The notes under the pieces are model-generated. The model did no database searches. It was not told the origin of the DNA and saw only the letters and a program-made list of their open reading frames with translations. A program made the translations under genes and the position numbers. From contig JAQGDQ010000137.1 of the NCBI GenBank assembly GCA_030141605.1, positions 372,001 through 436,000 on the forward strand: a stretch of 64,000 nt of DNA, in the 5' to 3' direction. Positions 32,866 through 43,914 of the stretch are shown here, in pieces. Source of the stretch: Tubiluchus corallicola (taxonomy: Eukaryota > Priapulida > Priapulimorpha > Priapulimorphida > Tubiluchidae). Each line of letters opens with the position of its first letter. Position 1 is the stretch's first letter.

Positions 32866-32925
32866 TCATTGGGACTCGAACCCAATACCTTTTTTGCCGG
32901 TAGCTATATCTAAACCTGTAAGAAA
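32866..32925 (-). mobile_element. tRNA-derived SINE fragment
   Basis: On the minus strand, ATTGGGTTCGAGTCCCAAT makes a perfect T-arm hairpin containing a consensus pol III B box (GGTTCGAGTCC). The A-box side is unconvincing and there is no acceptor stem, so this is a retroposon relic rather than a functional tRNA gene. Confidence 0.45.
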
Positions 32926-33778
32926 TAAAATTTTAGTTTAATAATTATAATACGGTGCTTAATAACAATACATATTATTCAAAAATATTTTCAGCACTTA
33001 ACAGGACTTAATGTAAATAATTGTGCTGGGACCGGAACTCATCGCACTGTCAATGATCACTCTTTAAGGTAAGATACTGAACCGACAAAAGTTTTTGCGG
33101 CATTTCAGAAGGCGTATTCGCCTGCCGCAAGTCCACAACAAGTGCATAACCAGAGCCAATTGACGTCAAACATATTGGTATGTCGCTCCGCTCCCGCAGC
33201 AACGTATGCACGCTCAGCAGCATTCGGGACAACAACTCACGCTGGATAACAACTTTCTGAGCTAAACTAAACTATAAACTAAACAAAACAACATGACAGT
33301 CACAACTAATGTCTAATTAGCAGATAAGCTGATTGCTCTTTTTCATAAACATAAATTTGCAAAGCAGCGGCTGTTAACACGAAATTAACACTTCAAGTAA
33401 CCAAAAAAATGACTTTTCAAAACAATGTAGAGACGAAGTTTAAAAGCACTACAAAATACAGAGGCATATAATATAATAAAGGAACTAAGCCAGTTAGCCG
33501 TGCTTTACAATAAATGAGCAACAAAAATATTAAGTTTCTCTTGCATTTAAACATACGAACATCAAGCTTGCGATGCATTTTTCTGTAATTGATCATGTGC
33601 TCCTCTGCAAGATTAAGTTTTTGTATTTTTCCATTTGTCAGGCTACGGAATTGGAATAAATTTGACTGTTTCATTCCATAGACGGACCCTTATATTGAAT
33701 GCCCGAGTCGCATAAGCCCAATGGTATCTTTTAACCTTGATTATAACCAGAAAAATGTGTAAAATTAGCTAATACATT

Positions 33779-34039
33779 ATATATATATATTAAATATATA
33801 ATATATAATATAATATAATATAATATAATATAGTATAGTATAGTATAGTTTTTTGGTTGTTTTGTTGTTTTTTTTTGTATAGTATAGTATAGTGGATGGT
33901 TTAGTATAGTATTGAGTAAGTGTTGTGATTTTTTGTATAGTAAGTATAGTATATATTTAGTATTAATGGATAATATAATATAGTATAATATAATATAATA
34001 TAATATAATATAATATAATATAATATAATATAATATAAT
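33779..34039. repeat. (TATAA)n / (TATAG)n pentanucleotide arrays
   Basis: Three blocks of 5-base units (about 33779-33849, 33876-33895 and 33972-34039) are separated by T-rich and GT-rich spacers. The unit drifts from ATAAT to ATAGT within the first block. Confidence 0.95.
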
Positions 34040-34993
34040 GTCCCGAACGTACCTGCTGCAGGGGTGTGTGAAATAACTTGCACGCTGATTGGGCAGTCAA
34101 GGAAAATGATTGACATTATGTTAGACGTCAACTGCAGATGAAGCTGTCGAAAAAAATAGTTGTTCTGCCAGCCAGCCATTTATATACCGACTAGGTACTG
34201 CATTATTGATTATAGGTCACTAAGCGCACACCTGGAATTCCAGGATACTTTCAGCACTGCGTCTGGCATGACTACACCCCCCCCCCATAAGACATTCCTA
34301 AAAACGGAAAATGATCATCACTTTCTAAGTGAAATCTTCTCGAGACTGCTACTCGATTAAATCAAGGGATGTTCCAGAAGGGAGGGAGGGGGAGAGAGGG
34401 CACTACGGGCAACAGCTGTCTGTGTCTTGCTTGAATGGGGGATCAAAAATTGCCTGCTTTTCCAAAAAAATAACTATTAAAAATAATAGCTAAATCACAT
34501 TCTAATACAGGTAGCTGGAGGTTTCTTTAGCAGTGATGTGGCTCGTTCTCATTGTTCTTGTCGTTCATGTAATAAGTTTTTATCGCTTATTTTATATTGT
34601 GACATCACAATAGTTACTCGTTCTAAATTTCATTGCAATGGTAAACAGTGTTCTAAATGGCATATCCAAGCAGATGGACATAAAAAACTCAACAAACAGG
34701 TAACCGAATGCGTGGCATTCCGGACTATTGCAGTACTCGAGGCTGAGGACTCTGATCATAGGCTAAAGTAGGCCATGTAGTCTGTGAAAAATTGTGATGT
34801 ACAAAAAGACAAAAATTAACTTAATGTCTGCTCTCTGTACATATTAGAAATGACAAGAATGTTGCTTTTCAAGATTGAATGTGCTGCTGGGATGCCATTC
34901 TGTTAAATAAATAAATAAGCAGTTGTTCATGCCATCTACCTGCTTAATAGTTCGTTACAGAAACAGAAACTGGCAATAACTAGAATAATTAGT

Positions 34994-36625
34994 TTATAGC
35001 ATTATTACAAACCCGAACAGGCATAAAATAAAGCAGATGAGCCATGACATGCCTCCACTATGATACTCGACCATTGTTTGAATATGTGCGTGACATGCAG
35101 GACATTGCATCTGCATTGGGTATGGTCCGTAGATTGCTCCGGTAACTATCACTGTACTGGTCACTGGCTGAGCCATAACTGCAACGAGTCAACAAAGAAA
35201 ATTGATTTCAGACTAGTCACTTCAGTGTAAATAGCTTGTAGTAAGCTACGAAAATTAATGGTAACCAGAAAATTAAATCTATAGTAGATTAGTATAATAG
35301 ATTAGCAGATATATTAGATAGTATATTCAATTATTATATCTAAGGATATAATAATATCCTTAAGCGTAATAATCTTTTAATTATTTGACCAAAATTAATT
35401 ACGTTGAGTCACGTATTTCGTGTTCGTGCTGTAGATTTTGAGCTCAATGCATTACTTCGATAATAGTACAGGGTTCCTCTTTGGGCGTTCACGTGTTGCA
35501 ATATTCAGCCGTTATTACCCAAAATTAAAGAGCGATGCCAAAATTTCCACAAGTCAATTTTCTTCAGTTTTCAGTCCGGTGTGCATGTATTATTTGTGCA
35601 TTTTTTACTAAACCAACTCACATGCAAAGCCCTGGTACTCGAAAGCTAGGAAAACTCATGTAAACTGCGTTTTCTGGCTCATTGATTGGCGTCACTGGTT
35701 CCATTTTTAGCTCTTTTTGGATGTGATGCCTGATCTCGGCTCACCCAAAGTCTCGTCCGCCTTCGGAACCAAATGTTTTTGGAGAACAATGTTAGTATGA
35801 TGATATTCCCAATTGGTGTTAAGAATTTAGTGTTTATTTAGCAGATTATCAGAGATTTTGACGTGGTTGATTGTAAAATGTTACTTGTAGTATAGTAAGA
35901 GCCTAAAACCTTATTTTCAAAATCTTTGCAGTTGATCCTGGTATATGATATATCTGTTATAAAAAGCTGCCTTTATGGCTGATGGACTTTTGTAAAAGTT
36001 AAAAAATGACACTGTAGTCTTGCGATTCATTATTTCATACGTACAGTGATTTTAAATTTTTAACTTTGTTACACTTTCTGTATGTTTCTTAAAAACCTTA
36101 ACAGCAAATCAAGAATTTCAAATCAAAAGACAAAAGATAAAAACTGGCTAAAAAGAGCCTTCAAAAGAAACTAGTTATAGACCTCTATTGTTAGTGTTTC
36201 GTTAGTGTTGTCCCTATGTGTGATTATGTCTTACTGTACACTCGGATTCAAGCTGCGTTCAAGAGTAGACGTGTTTTCGTCTTCTGCTTAAACTCTTTAC
36301 ATAACTATGACTTTCTATTCCAATGTCTCATCCGCATGAATGTTCCAGTGCTTAATATTACATTTAGTTTTCTCACTGCTTGCTATACTACCTGTCAGGT
36401 GCGGTTTTCTAATTTTCTCAGTTTAGAACTGATTGTAACCTGATACGTACGTCGTTATAATTTAGAAGTCTCACCTGTTGTCTGGCCAGGAGCGCCTGTA
36501 GACCATGGTGTAGGCTGAACTGTTGGCAGGCCAGGAGCGCCTACACCCGTAGGCCATGGTGCTGGGTCATTTCTTTCATACGGCGGAGGAACTGGCTGAT
36601 TTGAGGTGTCTTCCTCTTTTTCCAT
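34994..36625 (-). CDS. LITAF-domain membrane protein, two exons seen, 3' exon missing
   Basis: Exon 1 (36625-36475) encodes a Pro-rich N-terminus, MEKEEDTSNQPVPPPYERND, with PPPY and two imperfect repeats of PWPTGVGAPG. It ends in phase 1 at a GTGAGA donor. Exon 2 starts at 35178 after TTGCAG and joins exactly in phase, reading MAQPVTSTVIVTGAIYGPYP, then MQMQCPACHAHIQTMVEYHS, then GGMSWLICFILCLFG. That is the first half of a LITAF domain: the CPxC zinc knuckle, then the G-x-x-W-hydrophobic membrane-inserting helix. The second half (..IPFC..HxCPxC) is absent, and direct reading stops at 34994. A GTTTGT donor at 35012 after the LFG codons could lead to a third exon, which I did not find. LITAF proteins sit on the cytosolic face of late endosomes and recruit NEDD4 and ESCRT through PPxY/PSAP motifs. 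The gene could be truncated. Confidence 0.72.
35179..36474 (-). other. Intron 1 of LITAF-like gene (1,296 bp)
   Basis: Bounded by GTGAGA and TTGCAG on the minus strand, phase 1. No coding sequence or clear repeat was seen inside. Confidence 0.75.
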
Positions 36626-37410
36626 AACAGAGTAATCGAATTTTCTGAAAAGTTTTTCCGAATGTAAATAAAGCGAAAGGTCGACGTCACTTTATTAGCA
36701 CAAGTTTCGTGTACGCATCCTGAAATATTAGCAATTAGTTAAACAGCTGCGGGCACGCCATCTTTCTTACGTTCTGTCTCTTTTTCTGCTTTCCTCTTCC
36801 TCTTTGTCAGAAAATCGCCGAAAACCGATGTAACTAATACGATTATATGTTTAATACTTAACAGCTTTTTACTTTACCATAGAAAATATGCAAGTAAAAA
36901 GAAACGGTGAGGGAGGGAGGGAGGGAGAGAGAGAGAAGGTAAAGAGGGGAAGAGAGAGGGAGGAAAGAGAGAGAGAGAGAGGAGAGAGAGAGAGAAAAGA
37001 CAGAGAGAAAAAGAAAGAGACAGACAGACAAAGAATTAGAGCAAGAGATTGGGGGTGGGCGTAGCATAGAAATTAGCTAAAATATTATGACACATGCTTT
37101 TACCAGTTTCTACTAATGTGTAAGTATTTTTAAAGATCACAACATCATACACAAACAACAACAATATAGACAAAAAAAACTAAATGCATTTACATATGAA
37201 ACAAAATACCTGTATTTAAGCCTAGATAATTATGTTTTCCCACTAATAATTTTGACTATGAGTCTCGCCCGACTAGCCACAATCTTGTCAGTTACGTCAA
37301 TGAAAATATATCTCTGTACTGTATACTGAATATGCTAGCTCTTGCTTTCATCCTGGTCAAAGGTCGTATTTAATTTTTCATGTGGAAATCGTTTCGTGAT
37401 TTGTTGACAT
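36626..37410. other. Upstream of LITAF-like gene; GA-rich microsatellite
   Basis: An imperfect (GGGA)n/(GA)n purine tract occupies about 36907-37025. Its hydrophobic Ser/Leu-rich minus-strand open frame is an artefact of composition. The remainder shows nothing recognisable. Confidence 0.7.
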
Positions 37411-37414
37411 TTAA

Positions 37415-37816
37415 CCCTTTGATACCCGTTGTGTCCTGTGGGATACGGGAATATTTTCTGCCCTTGAAATAACTGTCTGTTAATAGTTGTTTTGATTTGA
37501 GCCAATAACAAGAGACTGAAATGGTGATAAAATGGCAAACTAGAAAATCTACATAGCATAAAAAACTGCGCAATGTACAGTACATTAGAGACGACTTTGT
37601 ACAGATCAGCATACCATGCATACTAAATGTCTTAAATACTTTAAAAAATTATCAGCAGTTGCAAAATGAAGCACATTTTATGCTTCCATTGAATCCCAAT
37701 GTATCCCGTGGGGTTAGGTAGAAAAAAATAATTATTATGTGTAAACAAGATGGACATACTGAACAAAAGTACCAAACCAAAAATTTTTTATTAAAAAATA
37801 TTTGGGACTGAAGGGG
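37415..37816. mobile_element. piggyBac-like MITE flanked by TTAA
   Basis: TTAA at 37411-37414 is followed by CCCTTTGATACCCG, and the right end reads ..CTGAAGGGG before TTAA at 37817-37820. Ends starting CCC(T)TT next to TTAA, and TTAA target duplications, are piggyBac hallmarks. Subterminal words on both sides (TGTGGGATACGGG on the left, GTATCCCGTGGGG on the right) form a second inverted pair. At 402 bp with no coding sequence it is a non-autonomous copy. Confidence 0.7.
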
Positions 37817-37820
37817 TTAA

Positions 37821-39110
37821 GATTAAAACTACATGTATTTTCATAGAGTAGATACTTGTCATATCGCAGGTACGTCACTCAGCTCACCTAAAAACCCTTT
37901 CGACAGATTAAGCCATGTGAACCAAAGAAACGCGAGTGACGAATTTATTAAACACGATTTATTTTATTTTTTTAATTTTGTTAAATATATTTAAACATTT
38001 TAGGGCTATGCATATATTTATTTATGCGAAATTTGAGCCAACACTTATTAAAAAAACACTGCGGTTTTTTACCTGTTGAATGTATTACCTAAGTTAGCCC
38101 TCTCTGTGCTTGTCAATTGCATGCATTTCAGTGACAAAGAATTTATCTACCTATCAGTCTATCTCTTACATATTTAGGTCCTACGAGCTTTTATGGCAAT
38201 GACAAATATCTACCGGATCAAACAAGGTTAAGGTTCTGTCAATGTTGAATTGGCAAATTAATTATATCCTTATAAGGATCATTACAACCTAGTCGACAGT
38301 AAATCCACAGTTGACAGATGCAATTTGTAGTGAATCTAACCATCCATAAAAGTAACGAGGTTAATTTCCATAGTTTCACATAGATTTTATGACACAGCAG
38401 TACGTTTATATTTCTATCTATATTGCATTTGTATCGGTACTACAAATACTTTGATTTGCTTTCTAAGAAATTTTACAAAGTTGTGGCAGACTGGCAAGCG
38501 AAGTTACGAACTTCAGTTCAGAAATCAGTTTGTTATGGGACGTCACATGTTGCTTTTGCTGCTGTTGTTGATGTTACTGCTGTTGCTGGCCAAATAAGCT
38601 AAGAATACTCTTGGGATTGGTTAACGCTTTTGGATTATATCTAAAATCACTAATATTTTAGCCAAGGAGGTATTAAATTTACCTTTTATTGTATTAATTA
38701 TACTCTGGCCTATTGTAATCTATTGCATAACAGTTAAAGAAACTTCGAATGGCCCGTCATAACACACTGCTCTATAAAAACTGCCCCACCTCAGAATAAT
38801 CCAGACATGTGTTTATTTATATGATGATTATGTTCCTAGTACCACTTTCTTTTCCTACTGTAAGTTTTTTCTATACAATGTACTATTGTACTTTCAACAT
38901 TGCTTACGCAAAATTCCCAGCCTATGATTAACCATTAAGCAAAATAAGCACGTGCTTAAGCCCTCAGGGGAAAAAGGGCCCCAACGGTTTTTTTCAAATT
39001 GAATAATGTACCATGCACTGGCTGATCCCAAGGGCTTATTTCTTATCTCGTTCTCGTTTCAAATGAGGCGATAATTGCTACGTTGTTATTCAGCCATTCC
39101 CTTATAAACC
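37821..39110. other. Intergenic, no gene seen
   Basis: AT-rich. Near 38926-38990 the sequence CCTATGATTAACCATTAAGC, then a stretch ending GCACGTGCTTAAG and a ..GGGGCCCC-like segment, resembles the end of a ZMYM-type hAT element. No partner end was found. Confidence 0.4.
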
Positions 39111-39118
39111 AAGTGTTG

Positions 39119-39475
39119 ATTTCTGTGCATATCTCCAAATATAACATTGAAAGCTTGCTCTTTTTAGACCTACGTGTTCTTGCACAGAGTCATCAGTAGG
39201 AGGAAAATTACAGTTAGTGATATCTTTTTTGCAGTTGTGTTTTATTTCTTAGTGTATCTAGGACTAATGTGTTTTCACTTACAGGGCTTCGCCTTGTTAT
39301 AAATGATTCAATGAACTCCTTCATTGTGAAAATACACCTGACCACAGTGTAATAAGGTAAAAATTACTTATAAAAAATATTACTTGAAATTTTCCAACTA
39401 CTGATGACTCTGCACAAAAAGCACATTAAAAGAGGAAACTTTTAATGCTATATTTGGAGATCTGCTCAAGAAACA
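39119..39475. repeat. Inverted repeat with arms of about 90 bp
   Basis: The left arm (39119-39209) reversed reads AATTTTCCTCCTACTGATGA, continues CTCTGTGCAAG and ends ATATTTGGAGATATGC. The right arm (39388-39465) reads AATTTTCCAACTACTGATGA, continues CTCTGCACAA and ends ATATTTGGAGATCTGC. The loop is about 180 bp. It could fold into a long imperfect hairpin, and no open frame lies inside. It is either a foldback MITE or a local inverted duplication. Confidence 0.7.
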
Positions 39476-39799
39476 ACATTCAGGTGTAACAGATCTACTT
39501 AATCAAGCATTAAATATGAAGAACTCAATGACAAAGACGACCATTAGAATCACCCAGTTTAATAAGCCAGTCAGCCTTATCGTCAACTGAGATGGCGGGT
39601 AAATGTGTTTAAATCGCATACACTTATTCTAGATGTAATTCTTACTACATTTTTACTATGAATGCAAGTTCTAGAAAGTTGTCTGTAAGAAATTATAGTT
39701 AATATAACTATTTGCACGGTAACCAGACAGTGCAAATAACCTTAAATTCTGTTTTCCACCGCTGCTTTGCTATAGCTGCTAAGGTAAACAACGTTACCA

Positions 39800-39905
39800 A
39801 ATGAAGCACCAGTAAGAATCGCCTTAAAGGAAGCCTTAAAACCTTGTAAAAACCACCTGGTAAACCTAAAACAACTTGGATAGCTAAGATAAATAAAGAT
39901 GTTCA
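39800..39905 (+). pseudogene. LINE ORF2 C-terminal scrap
   Basis: A plus-strand frame gives PPGKPKTTWIAKINKDVQH, matching PPGKSKTTWTSRINKD at the end of the larger LINE remnant at 44520-45070. The PPGRPKTTW..KDL ending is typical of one group of non-LTR retrotransposons. It sits 0.4 kb upstream of protease copy 1. Confidence 0.6.
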
Positions 39906-40307
39906 ACATTAGCTGCAGATAGAAGTGGGTGGAATACTCTGGTAAACGTTGATACCTCAATGCCTACAATAGGTGGAATGAGACTTTGAAGAAGCATTGA
40001 GAAGGGCCGTTGGATGGCGCAGCGCGTCACGCATTCGCATGCCACAGGCAGAGTGAGTTCTCTGAGTATAGTGTTCTTCTCCGTGACTTCCATTTTGTGA
40101 AACAATCTCGAAGTTTGTATTGTCTGTATTTGAATTTGAAAACACTGACAATAGAAAAAGACAAGATTTTATTATTAACGTTTAGTATAGTACTTAACAA
40201 GCACCATACTACCACTTGATAATGAAAGTGGCTCATAGTCAAAAATGATTCCTAGAAATGACGAAGAACACAGAATTACCATAATACCACATTTGTCTCG
40301 CACCAAT

Positions 40308-41257
40308 ATGCAACTGGGAACAACAGTTTTGTTGGTGTTTACCTTGTTCTACTTTGACGCATGTCTGGCTATGTTGACTTCTGTGCCTGCTGCATTTGAC
40401 AATGTAACAGAACTGCCTGCTGAATCAAGGGTTCGAGGCGGAGAAGAAATTTTTGAAAGAGAATTTCCTTTCATAGTTTTTCTTGTTTTGCCAAATGAGT
40501 TTTGCGGTGGAACTCTCATCAATAACTTGTGGGTCTTAACAGCAGCTCATTGTTTTAAAAATGTTTCAGAACCGGAGAACACATAAAAGTCTACTTGGGG
40601 CACAATAATGTATGGGACTCGCCAATAGTACGTTGGATCAGATGGTTTCATCAACATGGTGATTGGGATTCAAATGGGACTGTTAAGGAATATCACGATA
40701 TTGCTTTAGTGCGATTAAACAGGCGCGTTGAGTATACTGTCATTATCGGAAGTGACGAAGATATTCTGCCTGCTAAACTGCCTGCTTGTGACAGAGATCA
40801 TTATATCAATGAAGTAGTTATTATTGTCGGATGGGGAAGTGTGGGGATTAGAGGCTTGCCATTCCAAATACATGATCGTTTCCAGGTGGCAGCATTACTA
40901 GTGAGTGACTGTATTGGTGAATTTTTAGGCTTCAACGAAAGCCTACTGATCTGCTCATATAATCCAGCTAGCAGTGTTACTGAAGGTGATTCAGGCGGGC
41001 CCGTGGTATTACAAAGAACGGGAGAGGTAGTTGGCATTATAGTCAGTGCAACCGGACGTGACGACAGGAAGTCAGTGAGTATCGCTGTAAGAGTCTCTTA
41101 CTACTTAGATTGGATTGAAAATACGAAGCGCATGTATGTACCTGGCGACAGCATCTTTGACGAACAAGTTCACAATAGAGCTGCTTCATTTCAGGCCACA
41201 GCAATGATAATTTACGTTATTGAGCTGTACTCAGTAATTCATTTCAGTGTCACGTAG
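40308..41257 (+). pseudogene. S1 serine protease, copy 1, 1-base frameshift
   Basis: Secreted chymotrypsin-fold protease. Signal peptide (MQLGTTVLLVFTLFYFDACL), short propeptide, activation site R-VRGGEE, His in LTAAHC, Asp in HDIALVRL, and Ser in EGDSGGP are all present. A further N-terminal ATG at 40245 is in frame, but alignment with copy 2 favours 40308. The first frame ends TAA at about 40584: one base is missing near 40573 (copy 2 reads CCTGGAG, here CCGGAG). The next frame continues with the equivalent sequence and runs cleanly to 41257. The residue six before the catalytic Ser is Ser, suggesting chymotrypsin-like rather than trypsin-like specificity, and position 191 is Thr, so the usual 191-220 disulfide is absent. 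A hydrophobic C-terminal tail (MIIYVIELYSVIHF) could anchor it. A sequencing error cannot be excluded. Confidence 0.9.
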
Positions 41258-42720
41258 CCTGACGAAGTAAGGCACAAAACTTTCTAAAGAATCGCCTTTG
41301 AGAAGTTCACGACATTTTATCTTACAAGTTTCGTGCTAGAATTTCACACTTCAAAAGTTATGTTACTGCGATTAATGATAAGACTACTTGTTACAAAATA
41401 CAAGATAATAAGTATATGAGTTTTGAGAATCACTTATAATTTAATTAAACAAGCTCCAATTGAAGCAATACTTTTTTATAACTGTGGAATTTTAAATTTA
41501 GATGACTTTGTTTCTTACCACCTTGCTATCTGTCTGTACAAAACACACCACAGTTTATTACACCCGCGTTTCATAAATCCCGTCGCACGTAATCACCAAC
41601 ATCACTAGATTTAATGAATTAATGATTTAGATTTGCCAGACACTTTCTAAAATTTACCGTTCCAAATCTATAGAATAAAATATCAATTTATGTCACTACA
41701 CATCGAAATTTATATGGTTTTAAGAGATAGATGAAATCTCTTCTGCTCAAATCTTAGTTATAATGCGTTTTTTGGGTTTTGCAGTGAAGTGCGATAGTTA
41801 CAGTATGTTCCGCGGCTGGTTACATTACACTTTATAGTTTCATACGTTTGCATCACGTCTCTGCTGAACTCCTTTCTATTTCATTTCCCTTCTCTTTTTC
41901 TCTATCTTTGACTATTATTTTATCTTAACTATTCTTTGTTTTTCTATTTTTTCTCTTTAAGTAATTTTTCCTCCACTTTTCATGGTGGTCTTACAAGCTT
42001 TACTTCTTGACCACAATACAGCATATTTTTCCTGTTGATAAACTATTATATAGTTAGTAACTACATTAATATAGTTCTTTTATAATTATTGTAATTACAT
42101 TGATTTGAAATGTAATACATGTAATTGATTTGAAATATAGTTACAATGCGATAATGTATTTATGCTGAAGTGGACAATAAATTACAAAATTACAAAATTA
42201 ATGAAATGTTTTTATTAACTCGAACAAGCAGCATTTAACACCACGAAATTTTTGCTCACCGCTGATTTTGCTCACACCAGTATCAAAGTCGTGGGTCAGG
42301 TCAGAGGTGGAAAATCTTACAAATATGCCAAGGACTATAAGTTAGCGTCCCAGTGATGGTATAAGAGCGGTAATTGGCGTGGTGGAAAACATTGTAGCAA
42401 AGATCTGGAACTTTAAGAACAAAACCCCATAAAAATTTGAAAAATTGGACTTCTAAAATGTCAAGTATATTAGTATTTTCGCCACTTAGTGTGAAAAGAT
42501 TCTAGCTGGAGCGTGCACTCCCGAACTGGGTATTTGAAGAGAGCTCTACTGTACCTCGTATAGTATGCCGAGGCAAAACTTTTTTTATCATCGTCAGTGT
42601 CGTTTTTGTCATGGTCACTGTCGTCGTCATCAACATCATCATCTTTGCCACCATTATCACCCAGAAATATAAAGCTTTCGATGGAAAAACATTCTTATTG
42701 ACGGTACGCTTGCGAGATTT
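41258..42720. other. 3' flank of protease copy 1, no gene
   Basis: The first 150 bp (to about 41410) align with the 3' flank of copy 2 (46980-47130), showing that the duplication extended past the gene. A further match, ..TATCAAAGTCGTGGGTC at 42282, corresponds to 47173. The rest is AT-rich without a supported gene. Confidence 0.55.
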
Positions 42721-42726
42721 CTCAAG

Positions 42727-43400
42727 TATCTCGTATCTGTACCTGGAGACAGCATCTTTGAGGAACCTGTTCACAATACAGCTGCTTCATTACATGGCAC
42801 AACGGTGATAATTTATATTGTAACGTTGAGTGGATGGTGTTGATACGCAAGAAAACATAAAAACAGTAATAAGAGTGAAATTAGAGAATCAAGTAACTTG
42901 CCACATATCTACTCCATTGTGCTCCAAGCCAGTTGTCATTACGGAGTAGGTGCTGACGTGGACAATGCACCTGCCCGTCAGCCCACTGAACATATGAGGC
43001 TATTTCATACTAGCTACTTATAGCTGCTATGCAATGACCTCATAATCTATTGAACCACCACAATGTAGAGAGGTGAGGCGAAAATAAATGGCATTTCGCC
43101 CCCATAACACTGCCCTTCTCTACAGAAAATGGTTCGTCCTCGAACGAAATGCCTACTTATAGCTGCTATGCAATGGCTTCGTAATGGATTGAACCACCAC
43201 AATGTAAAGGTGTGGGGCGAAAATAAATACCATTTCGCCCCCCGTAACAATATTATTATGTTTCACTCAGTAATTCATTTCAGTATGAGGATTAATGACA
43301 AAATAGGAATTAAGAAACTACAGTACAAAATCTATAAAGTATTGCCTTTCGAGGCATTCACATTTTTATCCTAAAGTTTTGATGACAAAATTTTAAAGTT
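42727..43400 (+). pseudogene. Third serine protease copy, C-terminal remnant
   Basis: A segment beginning VPGDSIFEEPVHNTAA and continuing SLHGTTVIIYIVTL (from about 42739 to 42832) matches the C-terminal tails of copies 1 and 2 (VPGDSIFDEQVHN.., VPGGSIFDELVHN..). Homology resumes at about 43262 (CTCAGTAATTCATTTCAGT) and continues along the 3' flank to about 43390. The catalytic domain is gone. An insertion of about 420 bp interrupts the tail. Confidence 0.75.
42838..43250 (-). mobile_element. Possible solo LTR or insertion with 138-bp internal repeat
   Basis: The insert in the third protease copy runs TGTTGATACGC..CCCCCGTAACA, that is, inverted TGTTR/YAACA ends, as in gypsy LTRs (on the minus strand it would start TGTTACGGGGGG). 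A segment starting ACTTATAGCTGCTATGCAAT and continuing to ..CATTTCGCCCCC occurs twice, at about 43016 and 43154. I see no clear target duplication, so the exact limits are uncertain. Confidence 0.4.
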
Positions 43401-43407
43401 TAAGACC

Positions 43408-43475
43408 TACACACACGCACACGTACACGCACGCACACACACTCGCACGTACACATACACGCGCGCGTACTCGCT
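43408..43475. repeat. (CA)n-rich microsatellite with CG interruptions
   Basis: ACACACGCACACGTACACGC-type alternating purine-pyrimidine run, a potential Z-DNA former, lying inside the disrupted 3' flank of the third protease copy. Confidence 0.85.
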
Positions 43476-43587
43476 TAGTAGCTAAAAAATTCACTGCCGA
43501 TTAGTGAAGTCCAACAAAATTTTTGCACGTATCATTTAAGCAAATAAAGGCATACTGGATTGTTGACTATTTAGAGAGGGCTTTAAA

Positions 43588-43827
43588 TCATGGATCATAA
43601 ACGTTCGGGTCTGTGACAGTTCGAGCAGGATTTACAATGACAACATTTTGTAACTTTGTAACATTACTCTTTTCATATATAGATGAGTAAGATGGCTTAG
43701 TCAATGGTTGCTTAGTGCGCATAAAAAGGCCTAAATGTTCACATATGCGCACCCTGAAGTGCCTTCTTGTTTGGCCAGTATAGGACAGTCCAGCCTGTCT
43801 TTGCAGCCATTTGCGTAAATGATACAT
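43588..43827 (-). pseudogene. Penelope-like element GIY-YIG endonuclease fragment
   Basis: A minus-strand frame reading GLSYTGQTRRHFRVRICEHL, then GLFMRTKQPLTKPSYSSI, matches the GIY-YIG endonuclease core seen at the C-terminus of Penelope-like retroelements (Y-x-G-x-T-x-R-x-x-x-R-x-x-EHLG..PL..P..S-I). The first Tyr pair is only partly kept, and the reverse transcriptase is absent. It lies between homologous blocks of the third protease copy's 3' flank (43390 and 43915), so it inserted after that duplication. Confidence 0.65.
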
Positions 43828-43914
43828 GCAAAAGTGTTAATTGTATTCACTAATGGGTGGTGAATGTGGTAGTGAATAGAATAGTTTACCTACTTGGGGT
43901 GCATCTGTGTTTAT

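Larger units (their letters stand above)
32391..34993. other. Intergenic DNA; downstream of LITAF-like gene
   Basis: Apart from the SINE fragment and the TATAA arrays, no gene was found. I searched the minus strand for a LITAF third exon (a CC-IPFC..DVxHxCPxC pattern) and found no convincing one. A segment near 34538-34660 (TTCTCATTGTTCTTGTCGTT onward) resembles 47490-47600 and is a dispersed repeat. Confidence 0.45.

Noticed and set aside
33215-33235. Minus-strand CCPECC just before a stop as the missing LITAF C-terminal exon
   Set aside because: It lacks the preceding hydrophobic and DVxH residues, the upstream frame closes at once, and there is no good acceptor in phase.
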